NCBI GenBank assembly: GCA_017311315.1
Contig: CM029631.1
Location: forward strand, 7,498,514-7,562,513
Direction of reading: 5' to 3'
Origin: Dendrocalamus latiflorus
Taxonomy: Eukaryota > Streptophyta > Magnoliopsida > Poales > Poaceae
DNA length: 64,000 nt
Position 1 is the first letter of the stretch; each line of letters opens with the position of its first letter. A program made the position numbers and the translations under genes. The notes beneath the pieces were generated by a model. That model did not search any database, had not been told where the DNA came from, and worked only from the letters and a program-made list of their open reading frames with translations. Below are positions 12,586 through 24,300 of the stretch, in pieces.

Positions 12586-15500
12586 TGTCAGACCCAGATT
12601 TTATAATCCGGAATCTACTGTGTTTCACTGCACTAATCCCTGGATCAGTAGTTAGTGCACACAGGTTACAGTTCTGAATATCAAAGATCATATCATGCGG
12701 AAGCGTAAATGTAAAATAGTAAACTTACACATGGGCCAATTAGGCCGAAATCATTAATTTGCAGCAGCGGAAGAACGAAGCACACAGGTGGGACCTTCAG
12801 GACATGCCCACAGGCAGCCAACTGGAGGTTCGCGACCTAGCCCTTGACATCTTCATCTTCTCTGTCAGCTTGTCCAATCTTGTTGCTGAGACGAGGTGAT
12901 TGGATTCCTGATTCTGAATTTTATCGCAAAAGCGAGTGTGAGCACTCCAACCCCGTGCTCCGCGAGCCAATACACAGAATGCAAATAAATAGTATGCATG
13001 GCTTAACAAAGGAGAGGCTCGGGTTATTTTATTTGCCAAAAATCGCTTTTAGTAGCATTACTACTATTATTTAATCAAAGTGTTACTATTGCTACCTAAC
13101 TCCATACTACAATAGCCAAAATTGACTTAATCCACCGAAAATGCACTTTCTTTATTGACTGCTGTCTACAACTCCAAACAGCAAGTGTCATCATTTATTT
13201 AATCCACCGATCTTACTTTGTATTTTGGTTTACTAATAATCCAATCCTGTCAATACTATTCATCAGCCCCTTACCTCTGAACTCTAATGATTCTCTAACA
13301 TAATTACTTTCAAATCCACCGATATCATTCGTATTCAATCATTTTTGTCATTGATTCCAACCCATAATCCATCCCACTTTCCATTATCTATCACTGACTA
13401 ATCCTCAAATATACTTCCACCGAAAATTCAATTTACTAAGATTGTAATCCACTAATTGTTATGAATCCTCCAATCTTCTCAGAAATCCAAATCATCCACC
13501 CAGTAATTGATCAACTCCTATTAATTCCCCATATTGTCAACATCTTCCAAGAATTAATAAACATCAGTAGTGTAGTAATCCAGCAATGTACCTTTGCACT
13601 CCCTATTTCTCCGAAATCGATTCACTATTATATATCCCCCAAGAATATCATTGATCAATTCTACGACTCACTAGTATCCTCCCACCAAGTAAATCACTAA
13701 TCAGGAGCTATAATCCAATGCTTGTATTACTCCTCCAAATTCCCAAAAATTCAATTGATTCATCTAATAACCGAATCTATTAATTCCAATATTGTCATCT
13801 CCCAAGAATTTATTTATCAGTGTCGTAATCCAATATTTATCTGTGCAATATCTAAATCTCCAAAAAATCATTTAAATTATCTATCTAGCCTATCTATTCA
13901 GCTAGACTCCACCAATTTATTTCTCCCAGAACCTACACTATCATTTCCTGTTTAAGATCGACATGAATCCACCAATACCTTTATGTGTACACTACAAACA
14001 TCTATTTCCTTTACTCACGACTCTATTTACCCTTTCCATATTTAATTTTGTAAGAATAGAAATGCCACTAATTGAAATACGATACATAAAATTTCCTGAG
14101 ACTTAGCAGCTTTGGAACAAAACATAATGTTCAAGGAATACTAACATGATTTTCCATACATATGGCATCACACCATATGCCTAATATCACCATAATTTCT
14201 CCATGCATACGGCATCACACCGTCTAACATCTTTCAGCGTTATAGCCGCTTAACTTATCACTGGGACGACACCCAGGACAACTCAAATCAGGGGCCTTTC
14301 ACTGCCCTCCACTTTTCCATCCCTCCCACAAAACATTTTGAAATAGAACTATATCTGGTTAAGTTCCCATGTCCGCCCTTGACCGTGGGCACGGCTATTC
14401 GAATAGTTTTGACTCTGCAGAGTTTGTACACTTTCACCACAAGAGACAATCAACCCGTTGCCCCACATGATTCCTTAGTCATGTGGTCGAGCAGACCATC
14501 ACAGTGACTGTTCAAAGTACCTCGCCCCTTCCATCATTTCACCCTATGGGTCGTTCCCACTTGCGATGGGTCCCATACGTTGTGCGGGATATTCTCCTTC
14601 TGAACGTCTAGCAGCTGGCTACTCCCCTGCTAGCCCGCCACAGCAGAACTTCACCCTCTACGAGTGTCCCATTCAAGCCGTCACACAGACAGCCGCTTGC
14701 ACTATCTCACCACCCTCTCCTGTGAGGATGACTTTCAGGGTCCGGTAAATCTACTAAGCCAAGTTGTATTTTACAGACTTGTGGTTGTACTGTTTTACAC
14801 AGGAGGTCATGACAAGATTCAGTCCTTAGTGGTATCTGGGCGGTCTACCACTAACCCACTTTGTGCTTCCACCGCACCACACTTACACACCCTCGAACCA
14901 TCCCGCCCAGATATTTAAGCAAGTTGGGGATTTTAGAAACATAAAATAATCATAGCCAACATATACCAGTCATTACCACCATGACTGCCCAACCAAATTT
15001 TTCTCATGATTAAAGTGATGCTTGGGCGTTCTCGCGCCCATGAATACCTAAGCAATACTAAGCATGGCATATCAATTACGGACTTATTTTCAAAAGATTA
15101 CTATTATAATTTTGCTAGGGCGTCAAGGTTCACACATTCAAATATTCCAAAGGAGGGGCAATATTATTCAGGGTAAACAATCGGCGTATAACTAGAATCT
15201 TAAATTAACATGTATTTGCATATAAAATAACAGCATGCAATTTGATAATTTAAAACAAATTAATTTGCAGAAAATGTAGGTTCAATATGATCAAAGTATT
15301 GACTCGCCTGGTGCGGTTTGTCTTGAGCTCACACAATGCTTTATCTTGATCTTTTGATCTCTATCTTCACTTTGAGCTTGATCTCGCTTGATCCGTTGGA
15401 TCTTCACGACTCCCATCTCTAATTACACTACGAACGACTGAATCCAAATAAAAGCAAATAACTCAAAGGATCCAAATAAATCCGAATAAAATCATCTTTT

Positions 15501-18451
15501 TGCTTTATCATGAGTTAATAGGTGATTCGGGTGATTTGAGGCAAGGCCATTGATGAATCGATCTTTTATTAACAGTTTCTTTTATTATTATTTTTTTATT
15601 TATCAAGGAAGTTCCCTGAGTTAAGATATATATGTATCTGTATGAATTTAGCCGAACATTATTTTGCTAAGGTTAGCATTTACGAATTAAGGTATGCATT
15701 TTATGCACAATGCATACAAATTTTATCTTATCGGATTAACTCATATTACTAGTAATTTGATATGTAGCATTCTGTGTGACCTTAATTAATCGTGTTGTTA
15801 GTTAAACATTTACGTCTGAGTGTTTACATATATTGGCCAGATCATTTTAATGTATGATGGCCTAGGGCTGTTATATTTTGTAATTGTATATTAATATGAC
15901 ATTTTGATCTGGAGGTGCTGTGGAATGTTTCTGGTATTGATATTTTATCCCTTAGCATTTGTCATATGTTAATCTTAACTTTTTTTTTTTTTGGCCGATG
16001 AAGCATGTTATATAGGATTACATTTCATCATCGTTACTAATTGAAGGCGGTCATTTAAGATTTTATGATCGTTGGTATAGCAATGATGATGTCCATACTT
16101 CTAATAGGGTTCTGGGTGAATGCAAAATATTTACTAATATCTTTATTAATGGACTGTATACAGATCCTCCACATTCCTCTGATTATTTTCGTTTAATTAA
16201 GGTTCTTGTGATATTTAGACATTTATCCAAAGTCACTTCTCCTCATTAATGCCTTTAACAAATAATTAGATTTACGAGTTAAACACTAAGGTTACACTAC
16301 CTATTTACCATGACAACTAATCCAAATTTAATTTGTACCTAAACTCTCCAAAGCCTTATCTAAATTCTATTAGCTACCACATATTATCCCAAGTTTTTCC
16401 TATGTGCTTCCTTTAATTTAGGATTAAATTTAAAATAAACGCTAAAGACATACTAATCATGATAATGACTAATCCATGAGTAGACATTTACTAAGCTCAT
16501 GTATATCCTAATAAATTTTGTACCATCTTTGGTTGTATTTTAATTAGAATTATTATTTTTTTTATTAACTTAGGTTTTAAGCTAAACTATATGTTATTCA
16601 TGTTCTTAATTGGTAATTAGACCTCAATTAACCATTTAAGCTATTTTAGTTGCTCATATAGTAATTACTCAGATATTAAATGCTAAATACCCTATTGTAC
16701 ATCTTCCTTACATTTACTACATTCTCTAAATTGTTCTCAAATTTTCTCTAAATTTTCCTAAAAAAAAATAGATGAAGGAAGGCCAAAATATAAGGGATGA
16801 AAATGTGTGCCGCTCGGGTTCGAACCCGGGACCAGGACAGAGGGAGAGGGGTTCACACGCAGCCGAGCTAGCCAATCGACCGATCGATGTTTCCCGATTA
16901 GCTGGGGAACAAGTGATCCAATGAAGCAACCGAGCGGAGGACTCACAGCAAAACCACCGGCCGAACAGGGGAACGGCCGTGCGGGGCAAGGATCAGTGTC
17001 GCCGGCGAGGAGATGTCTAGAGGGAGGCACCGACCCGTGAGATGGGCTCCCGGGTGATTAGGGAACAGGGGGTGGCGGCGCTTTGACCCGGAGCGGCAGC
17101 GGGAGGAGCGGGCGACGGCGTGGGGCGGTCGGAGGTGGGGGCCGACGGTGGAGACAACGCCGGAGAGGACGGGGAGGGAAACGAGAGAGGACAAGAGCTG
17201 CTGGTGGTCACGGGAAACTCACCGACGAGTGGGTAGGGCCGGAGGGGGACCGGAGTGGGCCAGCGGCGGAGACCCTGGGCGGCGCGGGTGTGTTCAAGCC
17301 GCCGGCGAGGTGGGGTGGGAATGGAGCTCCGGCGATAGCTTGGGGAGGTTCGTGGCGGTGCGAACATGCTTCTGGAGTACGGAATCGAGAAATGGTCGCC
17401 GGTGGGGAGTTGGCGGCGGTGATAAGAATGGTGGTGGCGGCCGGAAGTTGGGGACAAGGAGACGAGGGGAAAATGGGGAAGGAGGAAGGGATGGCACGGG
17501 CAAGGGGAACCCGGGAGCTTGGGGCGTCTTATGGGCGCAGCGGGGCGGGGGAGGCGCGGAGGGAGGGCTGGACGGAGCGGGGAACGGACCGGTCGGCGAG
17601 GTGGAGATCCGTCGGACAAACCGGCGCGGGGCTCGACGCGAGAAGGCACGGGGCTCGGCGCTTGCAGAGCAGGGGCAGGCAAGCGCGCGTGACAAGATCT
17701 GGGCGGGATTCGGTGCAGATGGCTCACGGGCGCGCGCAGAGGGAAGAGATGGAGAGGGAAGAAGCACAGTAGCTCGGTGGGGAAAAAGAAACGTGAGGGA
17801 GAGAGGAGGGCCAGCTTGGCCAGAGAGTGAGGGTGGGAGGGGAGGCGGTCCCGCGCGCAGGGAAAAGGGGCCGGGGAGGAGAAGCAATGGGCTGGGCCGT
17901 TCGGCCGCCCGATGCACCCTCTATTTTTTTTTGTGTACATGTATACATATGTGTATATATACCAGTAGATGTATACACATATACCATATATATATTTTTA
18001 CTCATTTCTATTTTTGTACAGGCACCTATATATTTATTTTATCTATTTGTACATTCATTTTACATACATGTATATATATTTCTTCATGTCTATTTTGGTA
18101 TACCTATTTTCCTGTTATACTTTTGTTTACCATGCTAGTCTTTTTTTTTGTATTTATATATTTGCATATGTTTTGTTGATTTATTTTTGGTTGCCCTTTT
18201 ATAATACTATTTTCCATATGAAATTTTATACTTCAATTTGAATCTCGCCCTCCTTATGTTGGATTATATCTTCAGCTTTTGACTTCAAGTTTATAGATTT
18301 CTTTTACTTCCTCATTTTCTTTATTATTATTATCTTTGAAACCTTCTTCGAAATTTAAGAAACACCTTAAAAATCCAAATTTCAAGAAAATACTTTGCGC
18401 AAATAATTCAAAAGCTTTCATTTTCAAGATTTAAAATTTTGGGATGTTACA
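12586..18451 (+). mobile_element. Solo-LTR-like insertion, 5.9 kb, TG...CA with TAGAA duplication
   Basis: The insertion begins TGTCAGACCC, ends GGGATGTTACA, and is flanked by a perfect 5-bp duplication, TAGAA, at 12581-12585 and 18452-18456. These are LTR-retrotransposon hallmarks. The internal order also resembles long Gypsy LTRs of grasses: a C/A-rich pyrimidine tract at about 13060-13970, an AT-rich middle, a GC-rich block at about 16800-17900, then an AT-rich tail. I see no reverse transcriptase or integrase and no repeat of the left end within the interval. It is therefore best read as a solo LTR, perhaps enlarged by nested insertions. A deleted full element cannot be excluded. The long open frames in the GC-rich block (for example 307 codons on the minus strand, 17017-17940) have no recognised domain and overlap on both strands. 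Confidence 0.65.
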
Positions 18452-19260
18452 TAGAAGATGGCAAGGCATGAGCGATGCTTCATGGCAAAAGAAACAGGAA
18501 GCTTCGAGGAAGGCGGTAGAGGGACATTTTGGTAAAATTATCCAATACCGGAGAAATGTGTGTGAGTAAAACTCAGTGTTAGGTGGGGTTAACGAGTTAT
18601 CCCCAATTTGGCTTAATGGGTAATCCATTAAGTTTTGGGTTCAAGTTGTGAACCTATATAAGGGGAAGATAGGCAAGGTTAGGGTTTTAGAATGTTAGCT
18701 GAGCTTTTTGGTGGCTAGCTCCCCATCCCTCTCATATGAGATAAGTTAGAAAGTGTGTGTGTGCTCTAGCTGTAGAGTTCTATCCTCCTGAGTGGAGTGG
18801 CTGTAAAATCAATCATCTTAAGTGAGCAATATATCAATCTTTGATCTACCTTGTTTATCTTTTTGTTTGATCGAGTTTGCTCTGTTTTGAGTTGGTTTTT
18901 TCTCTCTTCTTTCAACCCTTTCTTGATCTCTTCTTGTTGCGCTTGTTTTGGTTGGTTTGATCTCTTTTCTACCCTTCTCTTGATCTTGCTACACCAAGGA
19001 CATGGATGAGGTGGAGATAATCGTTTGAGATCGATCTCCAATCATCTAGACACTTTAATAGCAATATTTTCAAGAAACCTAGTTTTTTGCAAGTTCTTAG
19101 TCTAATCGGATGATTTCTTGATTCAATGACTTTTAATCTGATTTTTTCGGTGATCCAGCTTGCCATGACATGTGTATGCAAAGCCATCTTGACTATCTTC
19201 TACCTACGAGTAACATATGATCATCGATTTAGTTTTTAGTTCTTGGTTGGTGTACACGTT
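18452..19260 (+). repeat. Dispersed LTR-like repeat, copy C (right part of the interrupted element)
   Basis: This resumes the host repeat interrupted by the 12586-18451 insertion. It shares the family landmarks GAGTGGAGTGGCTGTAA, GAGCAATATATCAATC, and CTTGATCTTGCTACACC with copies A, B, D and E. A TATATAAG box at about 18655-18662, about 20 bp before TAGGGTTTTAG-type sequence, looks like an LTR promoter. No coding potential is present. Confidence 0.7.
18655..18662 (+). promoter_or_regulatory. Possible TATA box of LTR-like repeat copy C
   Basis: TATATAAG in CCTATATAAGGGG context, inside the LTR-like repeat and followed by a non-coding leader-like stretch. The call rests only on the consensus and the LTR context. 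There is no evidence of current transcription. Confidence 0.4.
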
Positions 19261-19489
19261 CTCAAATTATGAAAAGGTCTTAAATTTGTCACAGATTTTG
19301 CGATTCAAGAATGGAATAGCATCTTGAGACCTTAAGCAGTTTGCATACAAAGTTTCATAGCCATTTGATCTTTTAATCAAAAGATATGTGGATTTTAGAT
19401 CTTGCGGTTGTGCGATTGCTCTGTTCTTCCGAGTAATTTTCGACCACGTCAAGTTATGACCGCTCTTTGATTTTGATCATTTATTGATA

Positions 19490-20235
19490 GTCGATCTCAC
19501 TGGTCGAAGTTTGGATTGGTTCAACCACTCTGGTTACGATCACTAGTTGATCGTTGACCCTTCTGGTCATATTTCGAACTATTATGACTTTTCTAGTCAT
19601 CGACTACTCGATTGGTTTTTCAGCCGCAGCTTCTAGACATTCACCACGAAGATTACGATCACATCGGTCTTATCCGTGTTAGTTGTCCACCACTGATTAT
19701 TCCTCGACCACGCTGGTCTTTCAACCGCACACTGGACATTGATCGCATTGGTTTTCGACCGGATTCGATCACGTTGGTTTTAGACCACTCGTTGGCCTTC
19801 GACCACGTTCATTTTCGACCACGTTGGTAATTGACTACGTTGGTTTTCGACCGCTTTCTGGTCGCTGACCACTCAAGTCGAATTTTGACCATGTCGGTTA
19901 TCGACTACATTGGTTTTTGACCTATCTCTGATCATCGACTGCTAGAGTTGATTTTTGACTACGTTGGTATCCGACTGGCAGTCGATCTTCGACCACGGTG
20001 ATATCCGTTCGGTAGCCGATTTTCGACTATGTTGGTATCTAACTGGCAGTCGATATCCGACCACGGTGATCTCCGTTCGATAGTCGATTTCCGACTACGT
20101 TGGTATCCGTCTGGCAGTTGATCTCCGAAAATGTTGATTTTCGTTCGATAGTCGAACTGCGACTACGTTGGCTTCCATTTGACAGTCGTAACCGACCATG
20201 TTGATTTTCGACCAGTGGTCGTAACCCAACCACGT
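19490..20235. repeat. Diverged tandem array built on TTTCGACCACGTTGG-like units
   Basis: For about 740 bp the sequence cycles through TTCGACCAC-TTGGT, GTCGATTTTCGACTA and GGTATCCG-CTGGCAGTCGAT phrases, with periods near 20-30 bp and a higher-order unit near 60 bp in the right half (19960-20140). Copies are diverged by point changes and small indels. The array flanks LTR-like repeat copy C and appears to be the internal or terminal repeat block of the same old element. Confidence 0.75.
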
Positions 20236-20526
20236 AATGTTTCGAACTGGTCGTGCTCAGCTATGTGTCCCTTTGTTTTTCAAGAAGACTTTATATCCCA
20301 TCTTCATAACTTTTAGGAGCCCAATTTATACTCTACAACGGTTGTGGCAAACAGCAGCCTTGTTTTTTTTTGTTTTTCAATTAGCTTTTGCCTTTACTTT
20401 TTTTAATCACTATTTATTAACTAATAAGTCGCTTCTAAAAGAACAACCGTGAATGGAAATGGCCGGACGAAGTAAGCGGACACACTGTCAAACAAATGCC
20501 AACGGACCCACCTGTCAGCAACAGCA

Positions 20527-20886
20527 CGAATGGGGCTTCCCTATCCCCCTCTCCCTATTCCCTCAATCTAAACCACTCAAATCTCATCCAACGGCTAGTT
20601 TTTTTATATTTTCACCATTTTCCCATCCATCATAAAATAATAAAAAAAACATAAAAAATAAAATTTATTTTTATTATAATTTTTTACAGAAATTATAATT
20701 TTATTTTTTTCTTAAAAAATTATAATAAAAAATAAATTTTATTTTTTCTGTATTTTTATTGTTTATGATGGATGGGCAAATAGTGAAAATATATAAAAAA
20801 CTAGCTATTGGATGAAATATGAGTGGTTTAGATTGAAGAAATAGGGAGGGGAACAGGGAGAGAGAGGGATAGAGAAGCCCCATTCG
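20527..20886. mobile_element. Foldback MITE (360 bp) upstream of the PIP5K gene
   Basis: The two halves are inverted copies of each other. CGAATGGGGCTTCCCTATCC opens the left arm. The right arm reads, in complement, CGAATGGGGCTTCTCTATCC, and complementarity continues through CAATCTAAACCACTCA, CATCCAA-GCTAGTTTTTT and CCCATCCATCATAAA for well over 100 bp each. The centre is A/T-only sequence. I could not identify a clean target duplication, so the superfamily is left open. It ends about 430 bp upstream of the PIP5K start codon. Confidence 0.8.
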
Positions 20887-21313
20887 CTTTGCACGGCCGT
20901 GCTCCACCCACCCCGTCCCGGACGACGACGACGGGACCAGTCGTGACTCGTGTGGCCCCACCACCTCAGGGACATTTCCGTAAACTCCCTTGTCATTCAG
21001 GTAATCCGTGGTACGGCCGCTCGGGGAGCGGCTGCCCGTTGCACGCAGCGAATTTTCCTAACCATAGGGGTATTACGGTAAAAGAGCCTCACTCCTCTTC
21101 TATCCTTCCCCTTCTGGACCAGTACCACCGCCACTCGTAGCCCAAACCAAACGACCGAGTAGCCAGCGAGACAGAGCACACCCCGGAAAAAAACTTACAA
21201 ACAAAAAAGGCGAAGGCGAAAAGCTTAGAGGAGAGAGAGGAAGCGTAAGCCCCAAATCGCAAACCCTAGCCCTCCCGATCTGCAATGCCGGAGGCGTGAG
21301 GGTGTGCCCGCAG
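20887..21313 (+). promoter_or_regulatory. PIP5K proximal promoter and 5' leader
   Basis: This GC-mixed interval lies between the foldback MITE and the PIP5K start. No canonical TATA box at a convincing distance is visible. A purine-rich stretch (GAGGAGAGAGAGGAAGCG, about 21228) looks like 5' UTR. The transcription start cannot be placed from sequence alone. Confidence 0.5.
21285..21299 (+). promoter_or_regulatory. Four-codon upstream ORF in the PIP5K leader
   Basis: ATG CCG GAG GCG TGA (encoding MPEA) ends 14 nt before the main ATG at 21314. The two are in different frames. If the transcript starts upstream, as the leader length suggests, ribosomes would meet this ATG first. So short a spacing normally gives poor reinitiation, so it could lower translation of the kinase. 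Confidence 0.6.
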
Positions 21314-24300
21314 ATGAGACGGGTGGCGCCGGCGATGATCGTCGCCGCCGCCGCCGGCGGCGGATGGGGCGAAGGCGAGGGAGCGGATGCGGTGGTGGAG
21401 AAGGCGCTGCCGAATGGGGATGTCTACCGCGGCGGGTTCGCGGGTGGCGCGCCTCACGGGAAGGGCAAGTACGTGTGGGCGGACGGGTGCATGTACGAGG
21501 GGGAGTGGCGGCGCGGGAAGGCGTCCGGGAAGGGGAGGTTCTCGTGGCCATCGGGGGCCACCTTCGAGGGAGAGTTCCGCAGCGGCCGGATCGAGGGGCA
21601 GGGCGTCTTCGTCGGGCCCGACGGCGCCACCTACCGCGGCGCCTGGGCGGCGGACCGGCGCCACGGGGTGGGCGCCAAGAGCTACGCCAACGGCGACTAT
21701 TACGAGGGGCAGTGGCGCCGCAACCTCCAGGACGGCCACGGCCGGTACGTCTGGGCCTGCGGCAACCAGTACGTCGGGGAGTGGCGCGCCGGGGTAATCT
21801 CCGGCCGCGGCGTGCTGATCTGGGCCAACGGGAGCCGCTACGACGGGGTCTGGGAGAACGGCGTGCCCAGGGGGACAGGGGTGTTCACGTGGCCCGACGG
21901 GAGCCGGTACGTCGGTTCCTGGCCACGGAGCTGTGTGGACCTGCCGGCCATAAGTGGCACCTTCTTCCCGCCGGTTGGCGCGGGGGGTGGGGGTACGGTG
22001 CGGAAGAGGTCCTCTGTGGAGGGGATTGGGGAGAAGGCGGCGGCTGTGCCACGGATCTGCATCTGGGAGTCGGAGGGCGAGGCGGGGGACATCACCTGCG
22101 ACATCGTAGACGCGCTCGAGGCGTCCTTGCTCTACCGGGAGGCCGCTGCCGTTGGAGGTGGGGCGACGTACATGGGGACGCAGAGGAGTGCTCGGCGAGG
22201 AGCCAGTGGAGGCCCGTGCTGGGCGTCGCCGGCGGCGGCCACGCCAGATGGGAAGCGACCTGGTCAGACCATCTCCAAGGGCCATAAGAACTACGAGCTC
22301 ATGCTGCAGCTGCAATTGGGCATCAGGTGATTACTGTTCAGTTATTGCCATGGCGAAATGCTGGCAGTGTGGCGTGGGTTTTAGCGTGGTTGTGGATTTG
22401 GGGGTGTTTATGGTGGACATCTTGCAGGCATTCGGTGGGGAAGTCTGCGGCGGTGCCAATGCGGGAGCTGGCACCGGCGGATTTTGACCCAAGGGAGAAG
22501 TTCTGGACGCGTTTCCCACCTGAGGGATCAAAGGTCACACCACCGCATTCGTCCTCAGATTTCAGGTGGAAGGACTACTGCCCCATGGTGTTCAGGTGCT
22601 TGCTTGCCATTCCTTCTAATCAATGTGTGCTGTGCTTTAGTTTTGCTGTTTTGTGCCTTACTGTATTATTTACTGGGTTTTTGAATTTTGCAGGCATTTG
22701 AGGAAGTTATTCACTGTTGATCCGGCGGATTACATGCTCGCAATCTGCGGGAATGACGCTCTTAGGGAGCTGTCTTCTCCTGGGAAAAGTGGGAGCTTCT
22801 TTTACCTCACCCAAGATGATCGCTTCATAATTAAGACGGTGAAGAAATCGGAAGTCAAGGTAGTTCCCTTTGTTCATGCCATTGATGTAAACTTTACTTG
22901 TTGAGTGACTACATAAAATTGGATAAATTCTTTATTAGGAGACGCTGTTGCTTGTGAAACAGTTTGCGCTGTTATTCGAATTGCATTGTGGAAATGCTAT
23001 TGAATTCGGAAAATCTTGTTTCTCGTATAGAGTTACAAGCCTTGCGAACATGTGCCTTTGCTTTGGTATTATCTACTTAGTTGTGTCTCGGTACATGCAA
23101 AAACAAAATTTGCTGCTAATTACAATTACAGAGAAAAAGTGTTTTCCCCCTGTGTGCTAAGGTCTGTCATCACCTTGTTATTTTGCCTGTGCAGTTGCTG
23201 ATTCGGATGTTGCCTAGCTACTACCAACATGTTAGTCAATATGGGGACTCTCTAATCACAAGGTTCTATGGTGTCCACTGTGTAAAGCCTCTTAATGGAC
23301 AGAAGGTGCGTGATATTTGCAACAACCTTGCTGCAAAATGTTTGCAACAGTTAATTATTCATGACAACTTCCTTCTCCAGGTTCGCTTTATTGTCATGGG
23401 CAATTTGTTCTGCTCGGAATATCGGATTCATCGCCGTTTTGATCTGAAAGGTTCATCCTATGGCCGAACAGCAGACAAATTTGAAGAAGAGATTGATGAG
23501 ACAACCACTCTTAAGGACTTGGACCTCAACTTTGTATTTCGGTTGCAGCAATCTTGGTATAGAGATCTGCATGAGTAAGTTCAACCCTCAAGTTGTTTGG
23601 GGCATCAAAATTACCTTAATTGAATTAGTAATGCGAACTTTGATGGAGTTTATTCTTCAGGCAACTCAGGAGAGATTGTGATTTTTTGGAGTCGGAGGGG
23701 ATTATGGATTACAGCTTCTTGGTTGGAGTACACTTTTGTGATGACATGTCTGCCTCAAAGATGGGCTTGTCTACTTTTACAGCTTCTCCAAGTAAGTTGA
23801 GGTTGTTTGTTTTCGAACTTGACAAGATCACTCATAGATTCTAACCTAAGCAATGATCATTAACCAGAGCTTTCAATGAAGAGTGAGTCATTTCAAGGTG
23901 GCGGCGGCATGCCAGAGCTGTGCTTCTCAGATCATGATTTTGATAGGATACCTGATTGCCGGTATGTTGGAGTGTTTAACATATGCATCTCTGTTTGCTT
24001 GTTGACTTGTGTGCATTGTATTTTTCCTGAAACAATCTTTGTGTCCATCAGAGATGTTGCCAATAAATATTTTTTAATCATGGCAAGACTTATCCGCATT
24101 CTCTGTTTGAGGTGCCTACCCCTTTGCATTTTATGATATGAGAACTTATTAGAGTTTACATTCTCTATTAGGAACACTGGAGCTAGGGGTTCAATTTGCA
24201 ATTCCTTTTAATTCTTGTTGGTATAATACTACCAATTCTGTAGAGGGGATGAACTTTGCTTATAATGACCACATGAAAATGAAATATTTCTATGCATCCT

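Noticed and set aside
16817..16827. GGTTCGAACCC, resembling a tRNA B box
   Set aside because: No matching A box, anticodon arm or acceptor stem is present. It is a palindrome within the LTR-like insertion.
17017..17940. Minus-strand 307-codon open frame, overlapped by plus-strand frames of 229 and 343 codons
   Set aside because: All lie in the GC-rich part of the LTR-like insertion, overlap on opposite strands and are Pro/Arg/Gly-rich without any domain. The openness follows from lack of A/T for stop codons.
21266..22315. Minus-strand 349-codon frame antisense to PIP5K exon 1
   Set aside because: It is the complement of the MORN-repeat coding exon. The GC-rich repeat codons leave the antisense strand open. 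No domain or splice context supports it.
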